DNA of 64,000 nt from Psoroptes ovis (GCA_002943765.1 PQWQ01000007.1:1118501-1182500); one strand, 5' to 3'. Shown: positions 50,561 to 63,884, counted from the stretch's first letter. Notes: generated from the letters alone by a model not told the origin. Numbers and translations are program-made.

Positions 50561-53500
50561 TTAATTATCAAATAATGATAATATTTCTTCAGCTACAACA
50601 CTATCATCGACCGATGTTAATGATCCACTTAGATCAACATTTGATGAGGTGTTTGTTGTTTCTAGACCAGAATCCGATGGTTCTAGATATGATAGTAGCT
50701 CCATGTCTACCATATTGTCGGGTAATAACTGTTTATGAATGAAAAAGAAAGAGATGGAAAAATCGAATTAAATTTCAATCATAAATTATCGAAGATTAAA
50801 AGGTACATACATTGAGTGTTTCTTGTCCTTGACCATCGCCATCGATGACTGCAGCTGGATCAAAATGGAGATCATTCAATGTCGTATCGGTATTATTAAC
50901 GTTATTCGAATTGTTTGCGCTTGTAGTATTTTGACTATTTGGTGAAGATGATTGTTGTGGCTGTTCATTGCAACCTTGTGGCGTTCTTGGTGCAGATGAT
51001 GATGATAATGTTTGATTATTGATTGATGAACTACCAGGTGTATGGGGAGTATGCGGCGTATGCGGAGTATGTGGGGTATTCGGTCCATTATGATTATTAT
51101 TGCCACCGATGATTGCTGACGATGATGATGGTGTTGCAGGTGTATGTGGACCATGACTACCAGGATTCATGATTGTATTGCCATTATTACTAGCAACTGA
51201 TGAAGATGATGATGATGATGATGATGATGTTGATGGTGGTGTATTTAATAGACTTATATTATTGTTATTATTATTTGTACTACCGTTTGTACTGTTCGGT
51301 CTGGTTGGCATTAAATTATTATCATTTGTTGCTGTTGTGGGCGTTGTTGCCGATGTATTTGATGATGAATTTAATGATCCAAATACCGGTGGTCCCATAT
51401 TCTTTTCAACATGACTGATAGATTTTTCTATAGCTGTTAATGGATTTATTGTCATTCCCATATCTGTTGTTGTATCATGATGCATCAATGGTGTGAATTC
51501 AGATGCAGATGATTGAAATTCAAAGCTCGACATTGATGATATCAATGATGAAGAATTATTATTATTATTATTGTTAGATTGAATGTTATTATTATTATTG
51601 TTGTTGTTGTTTCCATTCAAAATAGCTGCAATGAAAAATTGAAATTTTTTGTTTAAATGATGTATAAAAGGACAAACAATATAATAAAAATAATAATGAT
51701 AATCAATTCATACATTGCATGTCAGGTGTGGGCATTGATGATTGATACAACGTTGATGTTGATGATGACGATGATGGAGATGTCTTTGTTGTTGTTGATG
51801 ATGATGTGATGGATGATGATAGACCTTGACCAAGTTCCCAAGAGCTTGATGTTGGCAATTGCATACTATTTGGAGAATTTGCTTTAAATCGTTTCGATGT
51901 ATTATAGTTTCCTGATTTGAATAAATTTACACAACCATGAATTATAATGATCGAATTTTTCACCAAAACAAATATTTACCTGAATCATATTTATTGATTG
52001 GTTTCCAATATGCATTCGAATCGATTGTCACTTCTTCAACATCTAAACTAGTTGATGTTAAAATACCCCAAATATATTGATCAACTTCAAGACCTTCAAG
52101 GAAAGCAGGTTTATTACAAATCGGACATTTCCAAGTATTTTTATCAGCATTCATTTGTAAATATGATTCAAGATCAAAACACTTTAGTTTAAAAAAAACG
52201 ATGAAAATGAATCATTCGAATTTATGGAAAAAAATTGTTGATCAACAAACCTGAATATGTTTACAATCAAGACCACGTGATGGTAATAATATCCTTTTGA
52301 ATGTGACTGGACATTTCAATGGAACTTTGATTGCAGTAGGTTCAATACTATCATCATATTGTGATGGTGTTAATGATCCATTATTGGAAAAATTACGCTT
52401 GATTTTCGTTACACAATGATCAGCCGGTAATAAACGTTTCCTTAATAAACCTTGTAATACTGAACGTAATGTTGGTCGATGAACTAATTGTAAACTAAAT
52501 AAATGTGACTGCACGACAGGAAAATTTTTCCATTGATTAGAAATTGATTTGAAACAGAAAAGTAAAAATTCAATCAATACATACACAACAACAAGCAGTA
52601 ACAGTAATCTGTATCATATTGCGTCCTGATTGGCAAATATCTTTCAAATACAAAGGTTTATGAAATGTTTTCGTATCGCTACGTTCAATAACTAATGGCG
52701 TAGCATTGACCGATACTTGTACTGATGCTGGCCAATTTGTATTCATTTGTTGATCTTGATGATGAAAACATTTCAATTGTAATTCTAAATCTTGTCGCCA
52801 CATTAATGATTCATAAACATTCGGTTTCAAGTGAAACACATGATTACTGACAGCTAAATTGTGTTCCAAACGAAACGGTGGTAATATTACACCATCATGT
52901 ACTGGAAATGTTAGACGTATTTCATCATCACCTAGTTAATTTCGTTAAATAGATAAAAATAAATAATTAATTTATGAATTTAGTAATGTTTTTAAAATAA
53001 TAAATACGTTGAATAGATGAAAATTTTGGTTTGATATCATTCATTGGTAAATTTGATGATTTATTATCCATACCATTTGGTGATAGATATGGTGGAATGT
53101 TCGATGCAGGTGTCAATGGTGGTGTCGGATTACCCGGTATCGGTGAATGTTGATACGAATTGATATTGCCACCACCATTACATTGTTGACTTTGATTGCT
53201 ATTAGAACCAGACCAATGTTGTTGTGGAGTTTGTTGAGTATATGAATTATTATGATGTTGTTGGCCATATGGTTGACTTCCAACACCATAGCTACCAGAA
53301 TTATTGATATCATATTGATGAGAAGAATGATGATGATTATGATTCAGATTTGAGATCGTATTATTGCTAATCATTTGATTATTTGTATTTGTTTGATTAA
53401 ATGAATTGAGTGAATTATTCGTTGAATGCATATGATGATTATGAGGATTATTTTGAGATATATGTTGTTGCGATTGTTGTGGATGATTATGCATCGACGC

Positions 53501-56500
53501 TGCTGCTACCGAATTCGATATGGATGGCGCTGCTGATGAATAATATTGATTATTTGACATAAATTGACCTTGTTGATTGCGCATCTGTTGTGGCTGCTGC
53601 TGCTGATGATTAATATTGTGATGATGCGTTAATGATGATTTCGTTGTCATCATATTTGTCGATTGTCCATGTTGATGATAACCATTACTATTACAATTGT
53701 TATTAATTGGCATCATTGAATTATTGAATTGTTGTTGTGATGATTGCATTGATGATGTTTTTGGATTATACGACATATTTTGATTAACAGGATACTGTTT
53801 AGCAATAAAAAAATGAGTAAATTAATTTTGAATGTGAATGAAAGAAAGATTATCAATTTACCTGTGAGTTATTATTATTGAAAGGAGGTTGCTGTTGTAA
53901 ATTATAATTATTATTATTCGTATTCATCATTGGATATTGTTGCGCTTGTTGTGACATTGCAATCGGTGGTGTCGATAATGATGATGATGATCTTTTGGGC
54001 GTTTGAATCGGTGCATTTGATGGATATGGTTGTTGTGTTGGATATTGATTTGCTACTGCTGCTGATTGTGGTATCATATTATTGTTGCGCATTGATGAAT
54101 GGCGGCTGCTATTATTATTAAAATTCGATTTACTGCTATTATTGACCATCATTGCTGCATCATGTTGTGGATTAATGGTTGGATTAGACATAATCATTCC
54201 ATTTCCATGATTAGTATGATTATGACCAGACATCATTGTTGTTGGACCACAGTTTTGTTGTTGATGTCCAGTCATGGCAGCAGCTGCCATTGGTGATGAT
54301 TGCGAGGTACATTGATTGATATTCATTGATCCATTTAAGCAATTCGGTTGTGGTTGCATTCGTTGCTGTTGTTGATAAGATTGATTCGAAAAATTCGTAT
54401 TGCTCATATGCTATCAGATAAAAATTATATTATACTTAACATTGAATTAAATTTAATCAAAATTATCCATACCTGATGAGGTCCACCACCATACATTGAA
54501 CCATCAATATTATTATGTGAATGAAGATGATTATGTGAATGATGAGAATTATGGTGATTATGATGATTATGATGATGATGAGAATGTGGATGATTATTTG
54601 ATGATTGCATCAACATTGAAGTATTATTATTAATATTATTGGCACTATGATGATAATCTCCGATACCATTCATATTAGAATTAGGATTATTATTATTATT
54701 CATAACTGATGGTATCGTTGATGGTCCATTATTATAACGATTATTATTAACATATTGTTGCGGTAGTTGCTCGGTTGGTTGTGGCTGTTGCGATTGTTGT
54801 TGCTGTTGCTGCTGTGATTGATTTTTACGTTTACGTCTAGCAAAAATTGAAAAATTCAAAGTAAAAAATAAATGAATAATTAATCAATCAAAATGAATAT
54901 TTTAATGAGAATCAATAAATGATGATGAATGAATGAATTTCAATTGTAAAATATGAACTTGTACAATCATTCAATATATGAATGTATTTGCATTTGTATT
55001 GAAATCAAGGTAATCAATGAATGAAATTGAATTGAATATTTTGAATGTTAATTATTGCTAACAACAACAATATCACAAAACAGGTGACATTAACATTAAA
55101 AATTTTCTGATAAAAAAAATGAATATATTTCTGTTTTGGCAAAAGCATCAAATAGCATTATCATTTAAAAATTAAGCCTTTCATTCCATTTTGTTTCTTT
55201 GTAAATAAAATAAATGAAATAAATATTGGAATCATGGATAAATTCTCATATTTAGAATTCAAATCATTTTTATTTCCATTATTTTAAATTCAATTTCAAA
55301 TTTTGAAAAAAAATAAAATAAAATTTCAATGTAAATAATTAAAAATGCAACAAATACGCATAGACAATAATGATAATAATGATTCAATTAAGAGATAAAC
55401 TATGCTTAATTCTTGTTGTTGTTGTCCATGATTGAATTATTATTCATGTATTATTATTATTCAATTCAATCAATTCAATCAATTGTTCATTGATTATGAT
55501 TGATAATGAGATTGTTATTGATGATGATGATGATGATGATTATGGCAAGCTATGCCATGGTGATATAATTATAATCAATTTCAAAATGGAAAACAAAAAT
55601 GATTCAAAATTCCATTACCACACAGCCACAACAACGGCAATCAATCCATGAATAAGAATTGATGGCCATCAACAAATATATATGAATCTTGGCCATGTTA
55701 CGTATAGGTTATACGGTTTGTAATTATGATTAATCGGATATGTTTTTTGATTGAATTTGTGAGATTAAGAAAAAATATTAAATTTCATCATTTCCACAAT
55801 TGACTGGTGCACAACGACAAACATGTCACGCTATATAAAATTACGCAAAAAAAAAAATTTCTCAAAAATTCAATCCTTCAAGTACTTAATTCGGGAAAAA
55901 TAATGATTTCAAAAATTAATTGATATTCTTCGATTGATTTCTCAATTTTAAATAATGCAAAAAAACAAATCCAAATAAACATTTTTTATTTGAATTTTAA
56001 TCAATTGAATTTTTTTTTTGAAGAAATTTCGTTTTTTTAAATGTATTTTCAATGATAATTTTCAATCATGTTTTTCAATTATGTTTTCGCATTGAAAAAC
56101 TTTGATCAGAATCATCATTGAATAATACACAATAATTCATTGATTGAAGACAATTTTGTTTCAAAAATGAAAAAAATTGGAAAAAATGGCAAAATAATAA
56201 TTAAATTGAATCCAAAACACTCTAAATTCAATGTTTTTTCGGGTTAAATTCAATTAATTGAATTTTTTCAATTCAAAAAAAGTAATATTTTCAAATTTAA
56301 AAAAAAATGAATTAATTGAATCAAGAGATTCAATATATATGAACACCACTAATGATCATGATTCGAAATGTATTATTTTTTTTTTTTTTTGAAGAAAAAT
56401 AAAACTTAATAAATAATTTTCACATTAAGATAATTAAGATATCTATCTTGACAGAAGATATATATTGACGATTATTGATAGCAATCGATGACATCAATAC

Positions 56501-57826
56501 ATTCAGAAATATTGAATTGAACACATTGAATCAATGGAAATTATTTATTGATTGCCAGAAAATATTATCATTGATTTCGTGAAAATTCGTTGAAAATGAA
56601 ATAATGGTTTCTAACTTTATTATTTCTTCAATTCTGAAGAATTCTGTTCTTCATGAAGATTGTATTATTGAAGACTGTTATTTTTGTACTTTTTTTTTCT
56701 TCATAAAAATCTTTTGAATAATCTTTCGAAAATGATTATGTTAATTATGATTAATTAATCAATCGAATAATTAAGTGTGTAATTATGATTCGAGGATGAT
56801 GATGATGATGATGAAAAAAAGGGGATTCGCATATGTATTCAAATATCAATCAATCATTTTGATAATTTTTCTTCAAATGATTCTTGAATATTTGCACGAT
56901 CTTAAAAGTGTGAATTCTTGGAGGAATTTGATAGGTTTAAATGCAAAAACTTACCCTGAAACAGTTGATTTAGTAGTTGTCGATGATGATGATGTTGTTG
57001 TATTCGATGTGGATGTTGCTGTTGTTGCTGCTGCCGCTGCTGATGTCGTTGATGATAATGGTGGCACCGGTAATTGTTGTTGTTGTTGTGGCTGTTGATG
57101 ATACATTTTATTATTATTATTATTGATATTGGACATGATTGGATTATGATTTAATTGATTATTATTCATATTATTAGATGATAATCCATTCAATGATGAA
57201 TTTAACATTGAATCACTGTTATTATTATTATTAAGATTATTGTTTGTGTAATTATTATTATTATTATTCATCATTGATGTTGATGAATAATTATTATTAT
57301 TATTAATGGTATTATTATAAACAGAATTCATCATGGCACCATGATTTAATGATTTATGTTGTTGTTGTTGTTGTTGCGGCGGTGATTGTAATGACATATT
57401 TGGATTATTCATATTCATTGTCACCGAAGATGATGATGATGATGACCAATGATGACCATTTGTATGGCCATATGATGATGATGACATAATCATATTATTA
57501 TTATTATTATTGATATTATTACAATTACCATTAAATGATTGAACACTATTATGATGATGATGATGATGTTGATGATTATGTGGTTGTTGTTGTTGTTGTT
57601 GATGATTATTATTATTAGACATCAACATTGATTGATTATTATTGTTATTATTATTTACAACACTATTATTATTATTATTAATATTATTGGTCATTGATTG
57701 ATGTAAATGAGGTTGTGATGATGATGATGATGATGACGATAACGATGGAGGTGGTGGTAATGATTGTTGTTGATGTTGAAATTGCCATCCCATAGTTGTT
57801 GACATTTTTGTTGTTGTTGTTGTCAT
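50561..57826 (-). CDS. Zmiz1: ZMIZ1/2 (tonalli) SP-RING coactivator, at least 1519 aa
   Basis: ZMIZ/tonalli proteins are nuclear PIAS-like coactivators linked to SUMO and SWI/SNF-type chromatin work. Ten minus-strand exons join in frame (4560 nt): 56955-57826, 54473-54836, 53862-54410, 53008-53794, 52585-52931, 52251-52508, 51980-52181, 51714-51911, 50811-51625, 50561-50728. The long N-terminal half is Asn/Gln/His/Ser-rich. The conserved core (about 858-1120) has RLTFPVHDGVILPPFRLEHN, LAVSNHVFHLKPNVYESLMW, QMNTNWPASVQVSVNATPL, ITVTACCC|SHLFSLQLVHRP, LLRKRLLPADHCVTKIKRNF and an SP-RING with C1055, H1057, C1060, C1078 and C1081 (FDLESYLQ, WKCPICNK, FLEGLEVDQYIWGIL). The tail ends LLSYLEP...EEILSLFDN, the acidic activation end of ZMIZ1. 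The start used is the first in-frame ATG; the vertebrate N-terminal domain is not seen and may lie in upstream exons. Confidence 0.92.
54837..56954 (-). other. Large ZMIZ intron (2118 bp)
   Basis: Bounded by a GTAAGT donor (after TCA GG) and a TTTTTGCTAG acceptor. It is AT-rich with a (GAT)n run near 55521-55541, and no exon-like content is seen. Confidence 0.75.
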
Positions 57827-60290
57827 CAATTTATTATATTCATTATCATTATCATTATCATTATCATTAACACTGATATCATTTAATTGATTTGATTCAT
57901 TAATATTATCACGATTATTATTATTATTAATCGATAATTGTAATCTAAGTTTACTAATTTGAATTGGAATTATTTGAAATATTTAAATCAAAATTTTCAT
58001 CATTTATTATTCTAAATTTTGTTGATTTTGTTGTTGTTGTATCAATGATCAAATCATCATAATTATTTGTATTATAATCATCATTATGATGTTTATTACA
58101 ATTATTATTAATTTTCATCAGTTGTTTATCGTTATAAATCATTTAATGAATTTGAAAAATTTCTTGGAAGAATTGACGATTCTTTATGTTATGAATATGA
58201 ATGAAATTCAAATGGATATTCAAGTTCAAATAGCAGCAATGTTGCGACTAGAAAAAGTTGAATCAAAAAATGAATGATGAGTGAATAGAAATTTTTGCGC
58301 GCGAAATTTGAAAATTTGAAAATTTTTGTTGAAAAAAATTTGATATTTGGAGATATTTGATTGAAGAAATTGGTCACTATTTGAAAATTAACAATTGAAC
58401 AAATGTTGAAGAAGATTAAATTTTCAAAATAAATTAATTTGATAATCAAAAAATTGAAAAAAAAAATTGATGAAATATTCAATTTGAATTCAATTAAAAC
58501 GCATTAATCGATCGAATTGATCAATCATTATTAATTTATGATTTTGAAATATTTAAAACAATTTAAAACAAATTGAAACTAATGCAATAAAATTGGTTGA
58601 TTATATTTATCTCATTAATCGATTATTGATTATTGATTGTTGGAAAATTCATATACAAATTGTATTTCGTATTATTATTATTATTTACATTTACATTTTG
58701 TGCATTTGTATTTGTGTGTGTGTTTGTATATGAATATTATTTGTAATTTGTAAATAAATTGTAATTTTGTTGAAATTGCAATTTTTTTTTTAAATTTCAA
58801 AATGTTTTAATTCATCGAAACATTTACATTGAAACATTTACACACAAATACACACACATACAGATACACAAACATTTGAAACAAAACTCTTCAATTACAT
58901 TGATTCAAATTATTCATTTTTATGGAAAAATCATTCTCATTTCATTCAAATTATTCAAAAAAATCATTCTTTTAAATCATTTCAAAGCATTTATTCATTG
59001 CAAAATCATTTCAAATCATTCAAAAAAAAAAAAAAACATTCAAAGCATATGCACCATCAAATACAAATACACAACAACAACAACAAATACAGATATACAA
59101 CCGATCAATGTGTATACGATATTGGGTAGATAGATCGATGTTGACAGTAGCGATTTGATCGCACAAATGAAAATTTGTTAAGTGAAATAATAAAAACAGA
59201 AATATTTTCAATTCACATTTTTTTCTTGAATTGAATTGAATTTCTGTTTTTTTCTCGTATATTCATTCGTATTATTATTATTGTTTGTTGTATGTGAATG
59301 AATACATATCTGTTCATGCACACAGGCAAACACAGGCAAATATTAGGATTCACATATACACATAGATCAGCTTGAAAAACACATTTAGATACATGGATCT
59401 GCTGTATTTTTTCTCGAAAAAAGCAAAGAAGAAGACTAAAATATTTCTGTATGTGTGTTCTTGTGTGTGTATGTCTATGTATTAACTGAACTAAACAGAA
59501 CTAAACTAAACTAAACTAAACTGAATTGAATTGAATTCAAAATTCAAATTTTTCAAAAAAAATCTATCCGTTTGTGTATGTTGTTCTGTTTTTGTTGCTG
59601 TGTGTGTTTGTAGCTGGTGTGTATGCGTCGTATATGTGTGTGGATTGCTTCGATTGATGAATTCAAAGTGAATTGCTTCATGTTATTTTGTTGTTGTTGT
59701 TATTGTTGCTTTTGCTTACGCTTACTTGCTGACAATCACTTTGTATTCAATTCGTTCAATTTTGTGTGTGTGTGTGTGTGTGTTTTAATAGTTTTATGTT
59801 CATTAGTATATTTACCATTTCATCGTTGTGTTCATCATCATCATCATCGTCGTCGTTTATTTTCATTTCATATTTCATTTGTTACGATCTACGTATATGT
59901 GAAAATAGATGGATACTTGTGTGTGTATATTTGCACACACACAGATATTACTATTAAATAGTATTGTATAGCCTCAGTCAGTCATAGCCTCAGTCGTCAT
60001 TCTCATATACAACAATTGAATATTTGAAAAAGAAAAATAGCAAAAAATCTAAAAACTAAACACACTACATAGATACATGGAAAATAATAATAATGCAAAA
60101 AATACAAATAATAAAAAGAGAATCAGTCAATGAAATATTATTAAATACTGTGAAAAGCTTTGTGAAAAATACACTTTGAAAATACACACACATTGAGAAT
60201 ACATGAAAATACATTGAAAATGAATGGTGAATAGAAGAAAAAAAAATTAAATAAAAATATATTTTCTCGTATATTTTCGGGTATATTATA

Positions 60291-60370
60291 TTGGATTGTC
60301 CGATAAGTTTTTGCCGATTTTCTCATAATTCTCTACAATATAATCGGCAAAAACTTTTCGGACAACCTAA
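60291..60370. mobile_element. TA-hairpin MITE copy 11
   Basis: 80 bp with TA on both sides. Left end TTGGATTGTCCGATAAGTTT, right end AAACTTTTCGGACAACCTAA. TTTTGCCGATT pairs with AATCGGCAAAA inside, so nearly the whole element folds on itself. Confidence 0.9.
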
Positions 60371-60380
60371 TATTATTATA

Positions 60381-60502
60381 CAGGGCTTAAAGTTTCATTT
60401 CGTAGTTTTAAAATTAAATTTCGTAATTTGTACATTTGAAAATTATGCTCAAAACTACGAAATTCAATTTTAAAATCCTGAATTAAAACTTTAAAAGTTT
60501 TG
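60381..60502 (+). mobile_element. CAGGG-type MITE, copy B
   Basis: 122 bp, beginning CAGGGCTTAAAGTTTCATTT, then CGTAGTTTTAAAATTAAATT and TCGTAATTTGTACATTTGAA, with inverted CAAAACTACGAAATTCAATT near the end and a terminal AAAAGTTTTG. It aligns with the reverse complement of 25788-25910 over nearly its full length. It lies 10 bp from hairpin copy 11. Confidence 0.72.
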
Positions 60503-63500
60503 TAGTATTATTTTCAAACATATTTTCAACATACACACACGCACACACAGTCCTTGCAATTTTTATTTTATTTATTTTCATTTTATCATTATTTTATTTT
60601 ATTTTTATTATTTATTCAATTTTTGATATATACTTACGCACCACCACCACCATATTATATATATCCATAGATGTGTTTATAATGACGTTATTGTTGTTTT
60701 GCTATTTCGTTCGGTTGTTTATTGCTTAATACTCTTATGCCTTTGAGTTTGCGGCTGTTTGTTCTTTAGTTTAGTTTAATTCAGTTGTTTGTTGTAGATG
60801 GTCGATGGTGATGATGATTGTTCAAAAAGCGCTTTGTATTTCACAGTATAAACGAATGATGATGATGATGATGGTGAATGGTGGTGATGTCGATGATGAT
60901 GATGATGAGATCAAATATTGCAGCGAATAAACAAACAGAAAATATCGACAACAACAAACAACAACAACAGACAAACTTTTAAATTCAAAAAACCTTAAGA
61001 TATTTGCTTCAACGAGAGGCTATACATTCAAAGAGATATTGTATATCGACAATATTTTTTACATTTCTTCGACGTATATTTCAATATTCACATATCTATG
61101 AGTCTCGTCAGTCATTCAATCAGTTATTGTTCAGTTCAGTTCCCTTCTATCCATTTATCCATTTGATTATTTATTCATTTCTTGTATTAAAAAAAAATAT
61201 TTTACTTTAAAACAATTTTCAATGAAACAAATAGAAATGAATCAAAATGAATGAATGAATATAAAATCATTTCATTTCATATACAAATATATCACTCAAA
61301 TTTACATAAATATACGTGTATATTTATATTCAAATTTAAATTTTCAAAATATTTGATTGAATATCTGTGAATATATTTTTTGAATATTTTGGCTGAATAT
61401 TTTGACTGAATTTTGGCCGTATCAAGACTAAATAATAGGAGCAATATTTTATTTGTATTTTAAATGTTTTTTATTCATTTTTTGTTGTTGTTGTTGTTGC
61501 TGTAATAACGATGAATAAATGATGAATAATACAATGAAAAAGTTCACTGATTTTTGAGATTTTTCGAGACTTAGGAGACTATGAAACATTTGATCAGTTG
61601 AATAGGTCAGTCACTCAGCTTGATACTCAGTTTTGGAGCGATTGGAGCGCGATTTTTTCCAAAATTTTTCAAATTTCAAATTTTGCAGACGACAAAATTT
61701 TGGATTTTTGGCAATTTTTAACCCTTTATGCCTCTCGCAGGGTAGCTCAGTATTGCGAAATATTAACTCAAGAAATGATTCGAAGAGTTTTTCATGGACA
61801 AATGGTTTCAAAATTCAGGGAATTTGAATCAGATTCAATCAAAAAGAATTTGATTTAAATAAAATTCAAAAAATAAACAAAATTTGACAGATTTTTGATT
61901 TGACACATTTTTTTTTTGTTTTTAATTGAAATGCTACTACCACTTGCAATTTGTCTTCTGTTCTTCGATTAAAGGTAGTAGCATAGAAAATAGTTGAAAA
62001 TATTTGTTTGTTTTTGTTTACATTTTTTTCTTTTTTTTTGAAATTCAAATTTTGTGTTCTTCCTTCCTTTTTTTCGTTTTCCTAAATAACCTTTTGAATT
62101 CAATGTTTGATTGAATGAATGATTGTTTATTTTGTATTTTATTTGAATGAACAAAAAAAAAACACCATAAAATACAATTAAAATAATCATAATCCATCAA
62201 TAAATTGATTGGAAAAATGTCAAATCAATAAATGAATGAAATTTTCAAAAAAAAGTGGCAAAAAGCTGGAAAAATTCCCCTATTTCAATGAAAGCATAGG
62301 CCAAAAACAAAACTGACTTAAAACCTATTAGATCTAACCAAATTAATTTGATCTTCTTGTTGTTTATTTCATAATTCAAACACTATTATGAATCCTAATA
62401 AAGCTAATCAAAGACTAGTTATTCTCATTAAACTGGATGGAATATTCTTCTGATTATTCAATCATTATGATTGACCACAAATCACCTTAATCTTTTGAAC
62501 TTTCTGAAAAAAAAATTTGGCTTCCTGTAACTCTCTCTCTACTCTCTATACACGGAGATCCTTTCGATCTTATATGTTTCATTTTGAGCAGTAGATCAGC
62601 TATAGCCATAAGTAAACATGTGAACACATTTTATTGTATTTTCAATTTCCTATGAATTCGTCGAAAAATATGATATCACAAATAAACAAAAATTGTGAAT
62701 TGAGAAAATGTTTTTCATTTTTTAAATTCATTTATTTTGTTCACAATTTTCCAATATCCAATTGTTATTGTTCAATCTTGTATTTATTTTTGTTCAACAA
62801 ACAAATAGGAAAACAAAAACAAAAACAGAAAATCTATTTTTGAAAATTTTATTTTTCATTGGAAATTAACGAACACAAATAACTCAAATTTTCAAACTGC
62901 GAAATGTTTGAGTGTTTGAGTGTGTGTGTGGCCAATAATCTTCTAACAAATATACACCAAAATACAATAAGTTTCTCATCATCATCATCATCATCAAATG
63001 TTTCAATTGATATTTCAATTCTTCCTGTTACAATTATCAATTCTTAGGGTCAAAACTCTGATTAATTTGTTTCGTTTCGTTTTGATATGGTCAAAATTGA
63101 CCAAATCAAATTGTCAAATTATCGACTGATCGATTGATAAATTAATTGGTTAGTTGATTAATTAATGGGTTAATTAATTTTTAAAAGTAAAAATCCGATT
63201 CAAGTATGATCATGTCAAATTTTTCTTTAGAAAAAAAAATAATTGTCAAAAATGACAAGCACACGCCAAAATTGACGTGTATTCAAATTCAAATATAATA
63301 ATTCAAAGCCCGCGAAATTCAAAAAAATTATTTTTTCCAGCTACTCGTATAATAAATACAAATACAAATAATAATTTATTGAGGGGAAAAAAATCATATC
63401 CGATGACAATAACTTAAGAGCCACTTTATCAAACTATGCACATATATATCGAGGCAATCACCCTTCGAACATCGGCAGCGGTAGCATCGTCACCGTCGCC

Positions 63501-63803
63501 GTCATCATCATCATCATTGCCATCACCAGCAGCACCAGCACCAGCGACAGCAACAACAACAATAATAACTAAACAACAAATCAACCGATGAACCACCACC
63601 ACCACCACCATCACCATAGCCGACAATCAACCAACCACATCAACAAAGCAAAAAATAATAAAATAATACAAATATTATGATTATTTAATGCCATTTAACC
63701 CAATTTAAAATAACTATTTAAAGTATTCAACAACATTCACCATTCACATATATATACCACACACCATATTTATATATTTATATATATCAATCCATATATT
63801 ATA

Positions 63804-63884
63804 TTAGGTTGCTCTAAAAGTTCATTACGCTTAATCAATAGAGTTGTTCAAGGAAAATCGACCAGAACTTTTCGGACAACCCGA
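63804..63884. mobile_element. TA-hairpin MITE copy 12
   Basis: 81 bp with TA on both sides. Left end TTAGGTTGCTCTAAAAGTTC, right end GAACTTTTCGGACAACCCGA. It belongs to the unequal-halves subfamily (CATTACGCTTAATCAATAGA, as in copies 6 and 8). Confidence 0.85.

Noticed and set aside
56775..57098. Plus-strand ORF rich in Asp/Val/Cys opposite ZMIZ
   Set aside because: It is the antisense reading of ZMIZ Ser/Thr/Gln codon repeats.
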